A DNA stretch of 64,000 nucleotides from Acholoe squamosa. Its lineage: Eukaryota > Annelida > Polychaeta > Phyllodocida > Polynoidae. The position numbers and the translations under genes were made by a program. Shown one piece after another: positions 12,992 through 25,795 of the stretch. Each line of letters opens with the position of its first letter. Position 1 is the stretch's first letter. The stretch is from positions 18,526,324-18,590,323 of the forward strand of contig OX439037.1 of assembly GCA_949317995.1 (NCBI GenBank), given 5' to 3'. The notes beneath the pieces were generated by a model that saw nothing but the letters and a program-made list of their open reading frames with translations, was not told the origin of the DNA and made no database searches.

Positions 12992-14957
12992 CTGAAAAAA
13001 GAGGGAACAGGGGTGATGGCATGGGAAATTATGGACAGTTAAATGAAGCACTACTACATGGACGTGTCAATATACAAGCAAGCTAGGTCTTGGCACTTGC
13101 TCTGAAGATGAATCATGGAAATATTAGAAAATAGGTCGGCTTAAAGGAGCTTGGCAGATATAAGATGTTCATGTATTATTTCTTCATTCATATCAGCTTC
13201 TTTATCCAGAATTCCAGTAGCCCTGGCAGCAGTGGCGGATTTAGACGGGGGGCGTCCCCCACCTTTTTGTCCATAGTTGAGAGTTTATTTGATTATTTTG
13301 AACCCCAAATGATGCTCAAAATAATGCCTCGCTGCGCCCCTCCTTTTCCAAGCGGCCTATACCCCACCCCTGAATCTATACAAGACTGTTGTTTATTCAA
13401 AGGCCCGAAACTCATTCAGGCCAATACAGTAATTCTGACTGACAAATGACTTTTGATGTCCTAAAATCTAGGAAGACTGAAGGACTTTTATACAGTTCTA
13501 CTTTCAGGATCAACTTACATCCAGCCCTACCTTAATCCATGCTTTATTTATGAAAGTTTATATCATATCAACTATTATCTTCAGCGCCTTTGCTTGAGAT
13601 CTAAGACACATACAGGGAGGAAAACATTCCCTGAGGAGATGAGGATAGCCAAGGCACAGGCACAAGATGCACCAGACACTACAGGACCTAACTACACCAG
13701 GGAATACAAAGAACCTAAATGTTAACCCTTTAGGGACACCTAAAGGTTAATCCTTTAGGGACAGTATGATGTCTCAATACTTCATGTACATGCTCACCAG
13801 TCGTTATGACGCACTAATGCAATCCTAGTAAGTAAAGTAATATGCCATGCCGACCACTTGACAAAAGTATCAAACCAGCAAGGACATCATGATCAATGAT
13901 ACATGATAGTGAAACTGGAAAGTTACTTATCAGGACTGCATTCATGCATCATGCCAATAATGGGTTATGGTGATGCACTATGCAGCCCTTAAATGGTTAC
14001 GTCTGAGAACTTCCTCAGTATTCGAGCTATAGCTATTAACACAAATGTCTCTTAGCACACTTAAAACAGGTAAAGTAATGCGTGGTAGTGTAAGAGGCTT
14101 TTAGTTTGTTACTTTGAGTAATTCACCGAACAGCAGGGCCTCTCCGGTTCAATGCAAACTTTCACAAGGTTAAATTAATTGCTTGTACCAGACAGGTATA
14201 ATTTAAAATGCTGCTTTTCTGACACAGGAGTGATCTTGTCAAATGGATCACATAAAATAGACCATATCGTTGACCTTCTCCTGAAGAATTCCTCTATTCC
14301 TTCCTCGTGATAAAATTGTTCTAATATTTCTATGGCCTCATACACTAGGCTCAAACCCTAAAATAGACGGGGTCCAATGAACCACAGGCTTTGTTAGTTC
14401 ATACCTCAATTCACTGGGGAGGAAACCATTAGAATGTAGGCCTGGACTTGCCAAAGGTTTGCAAACCGCTAACATATTTGCAGCCAGTTCCCAGAATCCT
14501 TAATGTTTTTGTCATCTTTTACTTTTCTGATGCAGAAATTGTCAGTATGGAAGGTTCCCACGTTAATAAAGATATTCCAGCCCTTCAGGCTCTCTTCATG
14601 AAGTTCCCTTTCCACAAGGGAGGGAATTTCATTGAACACTGAAAGTACATTTAGTGAAGTTTCGGCCTCAAACAATAGCTTGCGCATTACTGCTGTAAGG
14701 TGGGTTATTATAAATCTTATTATTGATGCATCTCATTTCAGGGACTATAAAACCTATAAAGGTTAATAAACTTTCATATATCTTTATCAATTTTAGTATT
14801 AGTCAAGTCTAGTGGTGAGTGGCAATATACACGTATGCATGGTAACTGCAAACTGTTGACACAGTTAATGGAAGATGTTAGAAATACTGGCTATTAAACA
14901 TAGCCTTGCATATGAGGAGTCAAATGCGGACCATTTCCTCATAACAACAGTAAAAAG

Positions 14958-15362
14958 AATTGAAAGACGTGCATTGGCACAGAGGGCTCAGGGCGACTTT
15001 TTCCGCATCTTTTTTAAAGGCTTCTAAAGCGTCTCACTTTTAGACGCTGCTTTCAAACCAAATAGAAACAAAGAGAAAAAAAATCCAGCCCAGAGGTAAA
15101 CCTATGGAGGACTGGTTTGGAGAAGATATTTTTATGAAATGACTTTTTTCTTTATTTAATTTTGTATAAACTCATGGATGGATTTTTGAATTTTTTTCTT
15201 TACTGTAACTAAAGACTGATATATGGACTACTCATGTATGGTACTTTTATTAGTTTACATGCTTTGTTTCTTGTAGAAAATTGAGATTGAAAATTGTATA
15301 ACTGACTTTTTTCCAATGCCACCACCTACCCGGCGGTATAGACTCAGGGTGGTCCCTGAGCC
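14958..15362. repeat. 400-bp dispersed repeat, copy 1
   Basis: Begins near GTGCATTGGCACAGAG and ends at GGTCCCTGAGCCAACAATG. It matches 43250-43656 over its length with scattered differences. Class unknown; no open frame. Confidence 0.88.
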
Positions 15363-16607
15363 AACAATGTAGGAGAAAATGGGAATCTATTATGGTACAC
15401 TTATCCCAGGCTTAGTACAGGCACAGTAGATATCGTGACTTCAGGCCATCAAATAATATGAAGTGGAGCGGAGCAGCCGAAAGTATATGGGAGATAAACA
15501 GGTAGATTTTACTCTAATTTATAGTTTCAACCTGATGCACCACCAACATCTCCATACAAAACATCATGGTGGTCTAGCCATGCATACAATGTGCTCACCC
15601 ATCGTCAGGACCTTGCACGGTATACCCACGGCTGTGTAAGATTTGAACAGAAGTAAGGTGCTAAGATCTTATACATGGTTTTTACAGCATAAATGACAAG
15701 TACTAAAAACCAAGCGAGCATATGCTTTCTACGTCCCTCCAGAAAGCTGAGTACAGATTGATTTAGAAATGGCACTGCAAAAAGCAGGCGACAAAGTGGC
15801 ATATATAAAGTTATAGCAAACAAAAAATGTAATGATACTATTTCCTTTCATATATTTTCAGTAGTTGCTGAATATTACAATAGGCCATGCAATACATGTA
15901 ATATGACATCTACTGAAAATCAGATCCAAGGCACTGTTCTCAATTCCCAGTGTTGTTTCAACTTTACCATGTTGCCATCATCAATTGCGCTGCCATTGGG
16001 AAAATTCCTGCCATTAGCAACCTATCAATTAAAAAAGTACCCAAAAGCAGCCCATCAATTATAAAAACCACCAAAAACTCTGGTTCTGTCGCGCAACAGA
16101 ATCTAAACACAATCTGGAAGTTTCACTCGCAGCGGTTGGTGGTGTTGGTTAAGTAGCATGGAAGATTGAGATGACCAGACGAAGTCAGTGCCAACTCTTG
16201 AAGAATTTTCACTTCTATTTTTCCTGAGGTGAATTCTTACTGAATCCTCTGGCTGGTGGCTTCCGGCCAGGTCCCGGGTGATCCATCACGGCTGAGACTT
16301 GCTCGACAAATCTCACCATCATGAAGCTTGGGGACACCTTAACATGGGATAAACACTTTAAAATGGCCTAATCCATGTGAACTGACACGAATAAACTGGA
16401 TTAACCATAGTGGTAACTTTAGATGCCGTTTTTTTTTATATATATTCTGTCCCTTTATTTGTTACAACTCTGGGACATGGGAACCAATTTCAAACTGGAG
16501 GCCCAAGGGGTTCCAAACTAGATTATATCCAGCCCTCACCATCTCGGATTTAGAAACTGCAAAAGGAAATTGTTCAAAATCATCCGAGTTTCTAATTTGA
16601 AACCTGA

Positions 16608-16768
16608 TCGAATCAGGGTCGGATCCAGCATTTTGAAAAGGGGGGGTGCCCCTCATTTAGCCCCTAATTTTGGCCAAATTCTAGGGTAAAAAAGTTGGGT
16701 AAACTCTTAAGTACAGGGAAAGGGGGGGGGGCGCAGCCCCGCCCCCCCCCCTCTAAACCCGCCACTTT
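16608..16768. mobile_element. MITE with GGCGGATCC/GGCGGGTTT-type ends
   Basis: Left end AGGGTCGGATCCAGC, right end on the other strand AGTGGCGGGTTTAGAGG, then long G and C runs inward (GGGGGGGTGCCCC; GGGGGGCGCAGCCCC). A related fragment is at 13215-13270 (AGTGGCGGATTTAGACGGGG). Confidence 0.65.
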
Positions 16769-18201
16769 CGAATATACAAGGTCATTTGCAGTAGTTCATG
16801 ATCCCAGGTTATGATGGTAAAGGAACTGAGGAGTGTAACATGATCCATAGGATCACCATGATGCCTGGATGAAATAACACTGGCTCTTAGACACCAGGGT
16901 TGTATTCATCATGTTGTTAAATGGATATCGCGTATGCTATGTGCCCTTTAGGGGGCTTCCACGAAGTGTGTACGCACTGAGGTGGGGTTGGGGCTTTTTT
17001 CTGAGGAATATTACTCACAATTACCCTTCATTTGACTGTGTACAAGAATTTCAGGAGGTGGTCGGAGGTCAATTTATGGGAAAATGTGCTAATGAAGCCC
17101 ACTTAAAGGGTTGACCCCAAGACATGACACTGCCCCTAGAAAAGACATTATGGACCAATTATATCAACAAAATTGGGATGTATGTCTAAAGGACTGCCCC
17201 GAGATATATAAGAGTCGTTAAGTCGTAGTAAGAGAAGGTTGTGTTTAGATCCACTTGTACTTTCTGGCAGATAGAGACGCAGCTTCTTTGATGTCGTGCC
17301 TTCATCAATACATTCAATAAGACATGGCCGACAGGTAGCCAACCCCCCTCAGTCCCAGTCACTAATACCCCCAGACGGAGACAGACTTCTGTCAATACTA
17401 GCATCTGCACCCATATATAAACAGACCAGCTGAAAGGATGGTCCGTGTTGGGGCCTGGAACTATCATTCCTATTGGCCTGCTCTAAATAGAGGTCAGACT
17501 GGTCGATTGCAGCGACACTGATTCACCTAGTGGCAGCTGTGTGAAATAGTTAGATTTGGACTATTTTGTCAGTGTTAGTTAAATATGATGCACTATTTCT
17601 CCTGGAATAGATTTGCCCTATCTTATACGGTGGGATTGAAAGTGATTTTCCCATCACATCCGATCTGGCTGGTGGTTACCCTTGGTATCCAATTCTCAAA
17701 ATTGGCACAAATCAAGTTTTTGAGAAGTGCTGTATTCAGGAGGTTACACTGCTTTCCACATACTTTGGTTGTTGATTATCTGAGATGAGAACAAAATCTG
17801 ATGTTTGTGGCGAGGATAGAGTTTTAGGCAAAGGTAGAAGCAGCACTGCTGAGTTACTTGCTTATCTGAAAGTCTTATGCGTGGAGTATTTGATACATAA
17901 ATCACAATTAGATACGCCTTACATTTCAAACCCCTCCCCGCCCAAACCTTCAACCAGCAATCTATTTTCAGTAATTCATGCCCTTTCGACTATGCGTTGA
18001 TTTGTTAAAATTCCCAAATTTGCTAAAATGGTGTAGATGTAAGCGTGGAATGATGTGCTGCCAGGAGTGGATCTTGGATGTCTAACCTTGGAGGTTTTAA
18101 CAGCCCCATCAAGGACCGTTTTTCCAAAATTCCACCAGCATTTTTATATCCAGCCCTAGCAATAATGAATGACTGAGTTAAAACATGGTAGCAGTACATA
18201 C

Positions 18202-18320
18202 CTGGCCCTCATCTGTTGAGCTGCACCAGATGGAAGCATTCCATGCACCACAGAGATGTTAACTCCTGCCTTCTCAAACACAGTACCATCCTGCATAACG
18301 CACGAGATGCCACCTCCTCC
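18202..18320 (-). CDS. CPOX: CPOX exon e
   Basis: A 119-bp exon (39 codons plus two bases). It begins with [19 protein letters not shown] and includes [18 protein letters not shown], the Gly-rich loop and beta strands that line the substrate pocket in the family. Its last two bases combine with the first base of exon f to make an Arg codon. The donor is GTATGT; the acceptor tract is tttgtAG. Confidence 0.98.
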
Positions 18321-18454
18321 CTACAAACAGAACAGCATGTTAATCAATCATTATTTTTCACCATCACAACATATCAATACAAAAAAAAAAACACTCAAAA
18401 ACTCAATAATTCACCAAATTGTGTGACGGGTGAGTGCGTCTGTGATCTTGGATA

Positions 18455-18542
18455 AATAAAACCATAGTGTTGTAGATTTTAATACAATAGTAGAGAATAG
18501 TCCTGTGAGACATGGCGCGGCAACTTGTAATCTTGTGTCTAG
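18455..18542. repeat. 90-bp repeat, copy 1
   Basis: AATAAAACCATAGTGTTGTA to GTAATCTTGTGTCTAG; second copy at 20292-20381 with few differences. Confidence 0.9.
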
Positions 18543-19146
18543 TTTCAGTTGGTGAGACAGATAGGGCATACTATCATCTGGGCTTTTGGTAGTATATCGC
18601 ACAAATTCAACCTGAACTACCCACTGCAGCTAAGTACTAATAGTCTGTAGACTGTTCATTCTGCATGCACCTCACTCAGCTGCCACAGGGACCTGTCTTA
18701 TTCAATGTTCAATGCCATAGTCAACAGGTGTGTCATTATGAGTGTACACTGTCTCAGATTGCCAGGAGCCTGCTCTGCCTGCCCCCCCCCCCACACACAC
18801 ACACCCAACTGCCAATCACTTGTAATAGTCTGTACCTCATCACGCGCCAGTGGTCAGCAAACCGGCCAGATCACTCCACCTCTCTGTAGAGGGGGAGCAC
18901 AGTGTAAGTACTTCGGTGTACATACATCTTTTCAGTGTTCCACAAAATCGTTTATATAATGAAAGGAGTAATCAAATTAATCTTTCATCACCAATAGTAG
19001 ATACATATTCTGAGAAAGCATTATTTCAATGTAAACTAAACAATTTACACAGAAAAGAATGTAGCAGTTCCACAAGTTGGCCTTACACTTCAACCTCCTC
19101 TGATTTACAAAAATGCACATATGGCAACACACACTTTAGCACTGAT

Positions 19147-19510
19147 TTCTCCATAGAGATCTTTGACAGTGAATACTTTGTTCAAATACAGAAAATATGA
19201 TCCAGTTGTACCATAACCCACTGAGATAAAAACCTGTACTACATATATATAGTAGTTTCAAAACGAACAATTCTAAAACAAAGGCTACAGGGATGCATTT
19301 CTGAATCTTAAAATGCTCTAATGCTAATCTGCCATAGGGCTCCAAATGATGAAATGTCTTATCTGCGAATAAAATCAAAAGTATGAGATATATTCTGAAA
19401 ATTCCTTCACTGATAAGTAAAGTACACAAACTGTTGTTATTACATTAGAATAGTGAGCAGGAATAGTCCATAGCAGAGGAGCCACAAACAAAAATAGATT
19501 GCAAGGCCTC
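19147..19510. repeat. 370-bp repeat, copy 1
   Basis: Begins TCTCCATAGAGAT; shares ATATGATCCA, GTACCATAACCC, ACAGCAATTT/TAGTAGTTTC and later words in the same order with 20700-21075. Diverged by roughly a quarter. Confidence 0.75.
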
Positions 19511-19824
19511 CCTATCCCTTACACCGTGGCGACTGTGAACCATACACTAGTCTACTCATCTCACGAGTAGTACTCACTAGTCGCCGCGCTAATAAGTCAG
19601 TAATCGAACTAGACAGCAATCTTAAGTGAGAGCAGTTCAAATGGTAACCAGTTACCAGTATGGGGGCCGTTTAACAAGAGAACAGAGAAAGTGTGTGTGT
19701 GTGTGGGGGGGGGGGAGGGAACCAGGATTTCATTAGTCCCATCCAAAATTCATATACAGCCTTACTGATATCTTAACATCAATCTACACCTGTAGCATGA
19801 ACACAGGTATAATACAATCTTACT

Positions 19825-20040
19825 GAGATATAAGAGTGGTGACGGATGGGTGGTGGGTGGGACCCTCCCTCTCCCACCCACTGCTAGACAATTACCAGTG
19901 AGGGTACTAGGCAGGGTGAGGGTGGGTGGGTGGTTGTAGGTAGCCAGACACAGCACTGGGTGTAAGAGGTTGGGGGGGGGGGGGGACTCAGAGCTCTACT
20001 CCTCAGCAGTCCTGTGTGGGTGGGTTGTGGTGGGGGGCTA
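19825..20040 (+). repeat. G-rich tract with quadruplex motif
   Basis: GGGTGAGGGTGGGTGGG at 19914-19930 has four G3 runs with short loops; more G-runs (GGGTGGTGGGTGGG near 19847, G12 at 19972) lie around it. Confidence 0.7.
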
Positions 20041-20291
20041 CTCAGTCATGCCTCAGTAGTCCTAGTTGGGCAGGAGTAGTGTCAGTGGCTTAGTAGATGC
20101 CCACAGGGGCTATCAGAGTAGATGGTGTCACCACCTACCCACCCTCCCCCTGCCTTTACACCCATCTGGTTTAATGTGTTTGGTGACAAATAGGTAATTA
20201 TAGCTGTGTCTAGACCAATCAAGCATCAGTCATAGCTGTCCCTGATCTTCAAGGCCAAACCAACCAGCCATGTTTCAATTTGTGCCTAGTT

Positions 20292-20381
20292 TTAATAAAA
20301 CCGTAGTGTTGTAGATTTTAATAGAATAGTAGAGAATAGACCTGTGAGATATAGCGCGGCAACTTGTAATCTTGTGTCTAG
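20292..20381. repeat. 90-bp repeat, copy 2
   Basis: See 18455-18542. The pair is followed in both cases, after about 700 and 300 bp, by the 370-bp repeat, which suggests an old segmental duplication. Confidence 0.9.
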
Positions 20382-20699
20382 TGATAGAATAATAGGAAAG
20401 CTAACTTCAAAGGCAATTAAAGGTTGTACCATCTGGCTCACCCTGTAACTCTTGTGCTGCCTTGTACTACTAGGTCTACTACCGAGAAGTTCTGCCTGCC
20501 CATAGATGACCACTACAAATGGTAGAGGTGGGCATGTTCAATGACCCAGAACCATATGCACCAAGGACCCCAGAATGACTAGGGTTGTATGTGGCAGTCT
20601 TACCAACCCCAACAGCACAGAGCTGGTCACAACCCCCTCCCCACCAAACTGGTAACCCCCTCCCCTCTGTAGACAGGGTACACCAAGTTTAGCATTTGT

Positions 20700-21075
20700 C
20701 TCTCCATAGAGATTTATAGAGATTCTAAACAGTAAATATCTTCTTTAAATACAGAATATATGATCCAAATGTACCATAACCCTGTGAGATGAAACCTTTA
20801 GTACATATATACAGCAATTTCAGACCACAGAATTATCAGATAAAGCCTACAGAGATGTATTGGTGAATCTTAATTTTGTCTTATGCTAATCTTCCATAGA
20901 GCTCCAGGAGCTGAAACGTCTAATCTAATCATAAAACCCAAACTAAACATATATCACAAAAACAAGTTATCTACCATTAGTACATACATATGCTGATAAC
21001 AATGCCTCAATATTGTGCCAAAATAGTCCATAGGAGAAGAACAGTGAACGAAAATAGAAATCAGGGCTTCGCCGC
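20700..21075. repeat. 370-bp repeat, copy 2
   Basis: See 19147-19510. Confidence 0.75.
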
Positions 21076-22040
21076 GCTAACAACAATATCTCAATTGTTT
21101 CTATTCATATATGTGTACTTATCACTTCTACATATGACCAACAAACACATTGTAAGGGAATAATAAAAATTCATGCAATAGTGTCTGTTCTTCTTTGAAA
21201 TCAAAATACCACAAAAAGCGAAAATATGGCCACTACTCCCTGAAACCAACATTACTTTGGTGAGGCCAAAAATCAAAATACAAAAATGTGAATATCTCAT
21301 AAACTGCCTATTAGAAACCCATGAAATTTCTCACACATTCTCTTGATAAACACTACTAACATCTGTCTTAAAAGCAACTTTCAACCTATAGTAGCAAAAA
21401 AGTCAATTTACTATAGATATGTATAGGGAAATTGGACACCTCTTACAAACCTCTGTTTTTCTACAACTTTCCTAACAAATTCCAACAATCTGTGAAAACT
21501 GTACATCCCAAAAATGTTTAACTTTCTCCTAGTATTCTCAGATTAACTGAAATTCCCTTCATTGTTCCATTATTAAGCACCAACTTTTTTGGCCAAAGCC
21601 CCCTATGCATAAAATGGGGGTCGTTCTGTATAGCCAGACAACCATAAAGCAAAGCACGGCCCCCCCATAAAAAGTTCTTGAAAAGAGGCATTGAAATAGG
21701 ACCTTCAGCTCTATATATTGTTTGTCTTTTCTGAAAAATGTCAACAACCAACCATTAGGCGATACAGGTATCATTGGTATGTGTCTAGATCAGAGATGCA
21801 CTATGTGGCCTTAAAGGTTAAATCTTAGGCTCAGCGTTTGACACTGCCACTGAGTCCATGAGGGCAGGTCCTGTTTCCTTAAGGGCTGTATTCACTGCCA
21901 ACGGATAGACCATCCATGTCATTTCATCCGTATTTCTCCAAAGAAACAATTCATAAATAAAACAAATGAAGCCCACGGATAGACCATCCATCCCTTCATC
22001 CATTTTTGTCTCCATAGAAATGAATGGTAAATAAGCACAC

Positions 22041-22390
22041 TGAAGCTCATACTTGTGAGATAAGGACTTACAACAGCCATTGGGATGGGTACCAGTCGCA
22101 CCCTTTGAATTCAGCAGTGAAGAGAGGGAATATTTTCATTGTTCTAAAATCTATCCCGCCAATCCGCATATCAATCAATGTGTTTTAAGGGCTGGTTCCA
22201 CCGCGTCGGTCAGGTCCACTTTCTGATGAACTGATGATTTTTTCCATACATTTATACATGAAAATTGGTAGGATTAGCATAAAAATGGACCCGACAAACA
22301 TAATGGACCCAGAAATAAGAAGGATGAAGGCCACCCATGGTCCACCAGAGGGTAGTTGATGCGGCCCTTTATTCCCCATTTCAATGAAAC
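22041..22390. repeat. 350-bp direct repeat, copy 1
   Basis: Nearly identical to 23161-23509 (first 80 bases the same, few differences after). Each copy keeps on the minus strand an open frame with MGNKGPHQLPSGGPWVAF followed by a hydrophobic stretch. Part of it (near GGGTACCAG..ATCCCGC) resembles repeats at 8420, 11310 and 36180, so it is probably a transposable element. Confidence 0.9.
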
Positions 22391-22449
22391 CAATATTTGG
22401 TAAATTCTGTTTAAAAAAAAACAGCAAACATTTTAGTTATCAAACTTAC

Positions 22450-22521
22450 CTCTTCTCGATGCCATCTATCCACTATGAATTTGTTTTCGTCCAATTCTTC
22501 AAATGCTCGACAGATATCGGC
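22450..22521 (-). CDS. CPOX: CPOX exon d
   Basis: A 72-bp exon, 24 codons in phase 0, reading from ADICRAFEELD to the family motif VDRWHREE. Donor GTAAGT and a good acceptor are present. Two copies of a 350-bp direct repeat lie on either side of it (22041-22390 and 23161-23509), so it is exposed to deletion by unequal recombination. Loss of this exon would keep the reading frame. Confidence 0.97.
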
Positions 22522-23160
22522 CTGCGAGAACAAAATAGAAAAGAAACCTTATTATCACTGTGCAGAGTCCATAATTGATTCATTTATCTACAGACTGCAA
22601 GGAAGTGCATGAGGAAGGCGCCAAACTGTTCTTTAAATTTACCCGTTTTGGGAAATTTTCATATTATTACTGTCAAGGCCTTTTTTTAAATTTATATATT
22701 TCCTGGCATTGCACTGTGCATGACTTAATGTCATTGTCCTTCTCAAAAAGACATGGGCTACATATCTGTGTTTTGAGATTAGAAAAACTTTGACATTTCA
22801 CACTTCACAGTTTGAAGCTGCTAACATTCAGACACTTTCCATGTACATAAATGTCTCCGTGTCTAGCAGGCTATTGAACAGAGATGTTTGAAAGTTACTG
22901 AACACAAAAAAAACCCTGAAATGCTCAAGTCAAACACACCTCTCCCCCATCTCTTCCCACATTAACATTGTAATTACTGTTTATGTAAATACAAGCAAGT
23001 AACTCTGTACTAAAGTTAGTAGACATGTATCAACCAATAGAATATGCATGACGCATGAGTGAAGCACTGGTGAGTCATTCGCACTTCCATTCATAACCAA
23101 TTCCTATACTTGTTGTATCTATAGGGCTCTCCAACACTGTCCAGTGGGTGCATCCATCGC

Positions 23161-23509
23161 TGAAGCTCATACTTGTGAGATAAGGACTTACAACAGCCAT
23201 TGGGATGGGTACCAGTCGCACCCTTTGAATTCAGCAGTGAAAAGAGTGAATATTTTCATCGTTCTAAAATCTATCCCGCCAATCCACATATCAATCAATG
23301 TGTTTTAAGGGCTGGTTACACTGCGTCAGTTGGGTCCACTTTCTGATGAACGGTTTTTTCCATACATTTGCTATATGAAAATTGGTCGGATTAGCATAAA
23401 AATGGACCCGACCGACATAATGGACCCAGAAATAAGAAGGATGAAGGCCACCCATGGTCCACCAGAGGGTAGTTGATGCGGCCCTTTATTCCCCATTTCA
23501 ATGAAACCA
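23161..23509. repeat. 350-bp direct repeat, copy 2
   Basis: Second copy, on the other side of CPOX exon d. Its hydrophobic open frame is cut shorter by a stop after PIFI. Confidence 0.9.
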
Positions 23510-24849
23510 TTACTGGGGATCCTCTTACTTCTCAAACTAATCCCATCACTGTATAATGACAAGTCTCCTGTTCCACTACAGTCGGACTTACCCAGTCTCC
23601 CTGCCTTACATAGCAGCACACAGACGATTCTCATAGTTGTGGCTAAAATCACACAGAAATTGATTTTTTTTTTAAATATGCCTTTCATGATATATAATAG
23701 AAACGACTTTGGACAAAGATGGGGACAGTGGCTACAGGTACTTGATTTATTCAGTTTTTTTTTCTCTCTTCAATAGCGGGATGAAAGTGAGAAAATGTGT
23801 AGAGGTAAGGAGAAAGGGTGCTCCGTGCTAAAAGTCAATTTTAAAATTCAGATCACTAGCTTTCCAGTGATATATTGCAAGAGAAGATACTCCTGTTAGT
23901 TTCAGGGGAATGGTTTGCTAAATATGGGTAGGTATGACCATTTCTGAATGGCAATAAGCTCTATGCTCTAATTAACTAAATAAGCATAATTTTCTTATTC
24001 TTTTGCCTATAACTTTTGATCTAGAAATGGTACTTTCCTTCTGTTTTCACCATAGTAAACCTGGTGAAACATTCTTTCGAATAGGATCATTGATTTTCCT
24101 ATTTAGAATGGAAATCATGTTTCCATGGTAACAGAAATCAACAAAAATACCTATTTAGGCCCAAAAACGTTCTTTTTACAAGCCTAATTTGGAACCTTTT
24201 CATCCAAAATATAACATTCTATCAAAAATCATTGAATTCTCCATAGAAAAGTACCCTATAATTGTTTTAGGCATATCTTTCCTATTCTAGCCCATAGTGG
24301 TGCCCCCTGGTGGCTAAAACAGGTACTAAATCCCGCAGGAACCCCCATTTCTGCTTGCTGGCTCACAAATGTAAAGTTGTATATAACTACACCAGGAAAT
24401 ATCAACTAAAAACCTAATGTGGCTGTGGGCAGATACTTCTTTTCATCAGTATGTACAGTATAGGTATCACACATATATCTTGACTAAACCTGTGAGAGTG
24501 GACCACCCAGCGCTGACTCAGCATAAATTTCAGTCTTTATTTGGAGGGTGGAGGGCAGGGAGGGGGGGGGGGCTAGACAACGGTATGGTGTATGTATCAG
24601 GCAGTTACATATCTCACTGGAATTGTGGATAAGTTGAACAATACCTTTTCATGAAAAAAATAGTGAGTCCTTTATTGGCTCTTCTGTGTTGCCCCTTTAT
24701 CTAGTTTTAATGGTGGAATGAGTGGGGTGGGGGACGGGGTGCTGCTTCTAAGGGGAAGTGCGGACTCAGTTACACAATGAATTATCTATCACCCAATGTG
24801 CAACACAGCTATATGATTGAGGGTGACAACGCCACCCCATGTCCAGAAA

Positions 24850-25205
24850 TAGACGTGGTGACATTAATAGACATCACAGGCCTGAACAACATAGAATTCT
24901 ATGCTGCTAGTACATGGTAACGTATAGTACAACGGTAGGACACTCTGGCCTTGGTCGAATTGCAACACAATAGGTGGCCCTACCCTCTATGCTAATACAT
25001 ATAGACAGTGGTGCCATCGAGTGGTGCAAAGATGATCATCTTTGCACTGTCTATGGGTTCATGCATAGACAGTAGGGCCACTTATTGTGATACAAATAGA
25101 CCGAGACCAGTGTCTTACCTTCACCATTACACCCAACATATTCCATAAGCAGCCTAGTATTCTATATTGTTTCAGCCTGTGATAGACACTATTGACAAAG
25201 TGCAA
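24850..25205. mobile_element. foldback element with perfect central palindrome
   Basis: Two arms of about 175 bp pair over most of their length; for example ACAATAGGTGGCCCTAC at 24967 pairs with the segment ending at 25088, and AATAGACATCACAGG at 24862 pairs with the region near 25180. The centre is a perfect 24-bp palindrome (25024-25047, half-site GTGCAAAGATGA). No coding capacity. Confidence 0.75.
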
Positions 25206-25795
25206 GATAGCATACATCTATATAATTGATTATTTTGGTGACATTTGAAATCACGTTTGCCCTGTAGAGAAGGCTTGTAACTTTGCAAGATTATTAGCCA
25301 GGGTTAAATCCCATTGAGAGAGCAGCTTTCTCGGATTTCCGAGTTAGCTGTAATCCTGGCACAGGGGTCCGGGAGGACGGTGGGGGAGCTGGACAGGAAA
25401 GGCTAGGGGAGGGGTAGACAGAATGAGGACATGCACTCTGGTCACTGCATGATAATATGACGTTGTACATAAACCATCATGTTTATGTAGACCATTTACT
25501 AGAATAATAACTCCAAATTAGCCATAACCTATATCTACTCCCAGGGGTGCTGGTTGTTAGGGTGATCATGTCAGGTGGCAGCATCCATAGGTTTGAGTTT
25601 AGTATAAAAATACCTCCTCACATCCATAGAAATATCTCCTTTTCTCAAAAATATGTTAAAAGAATGATTTCCTATGTAGATCTAAAAGATAGTGATCGAC
25701 CATACTTGTAAATCCTGAGGAGAAAGGCCATATCTTCCACCTCAAAAGGTGAAGTTTTCCAAGAGGTGTCCACTTTCCCCATAGATTTCCCCCCT

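Larger units (their letters stand above)
12992..18201 (-). other. CPOX intron f/e
   Basis: 5.2 kb. It holds a GGCGGATTTAGA-type MITE fragment (13215-13400), two adjoining copies of a CCTTTAGGGAC motif (13722-13763), a roughly 400-bp repeat (14958-15362) whose second copy is at 43250, and a second GTCGGATCC-type MITE (16608-16768). No gene seen. Confidence 0.75.
18321..22449 (-). other. CPOX intron e/d
   Basis: 4.1 kb dominated by duplicated sequence: a 90-bp unit at 18455 and 20292, a roughly 370-bp unit at 19147 and 20700, G-rich DNA with quadruplex potential (19825-20040), a 77-bp spaced duplication at 21900/21976, and the first copy of the 350-bp repeat that flanks exon d. Confidence 0.75.

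Noticed and set aside
18850..19200. 116-codon plus-strand open frame
   Set aside because: It lies partly in the duplicated 370-bp repeat and has no recognisable feature.
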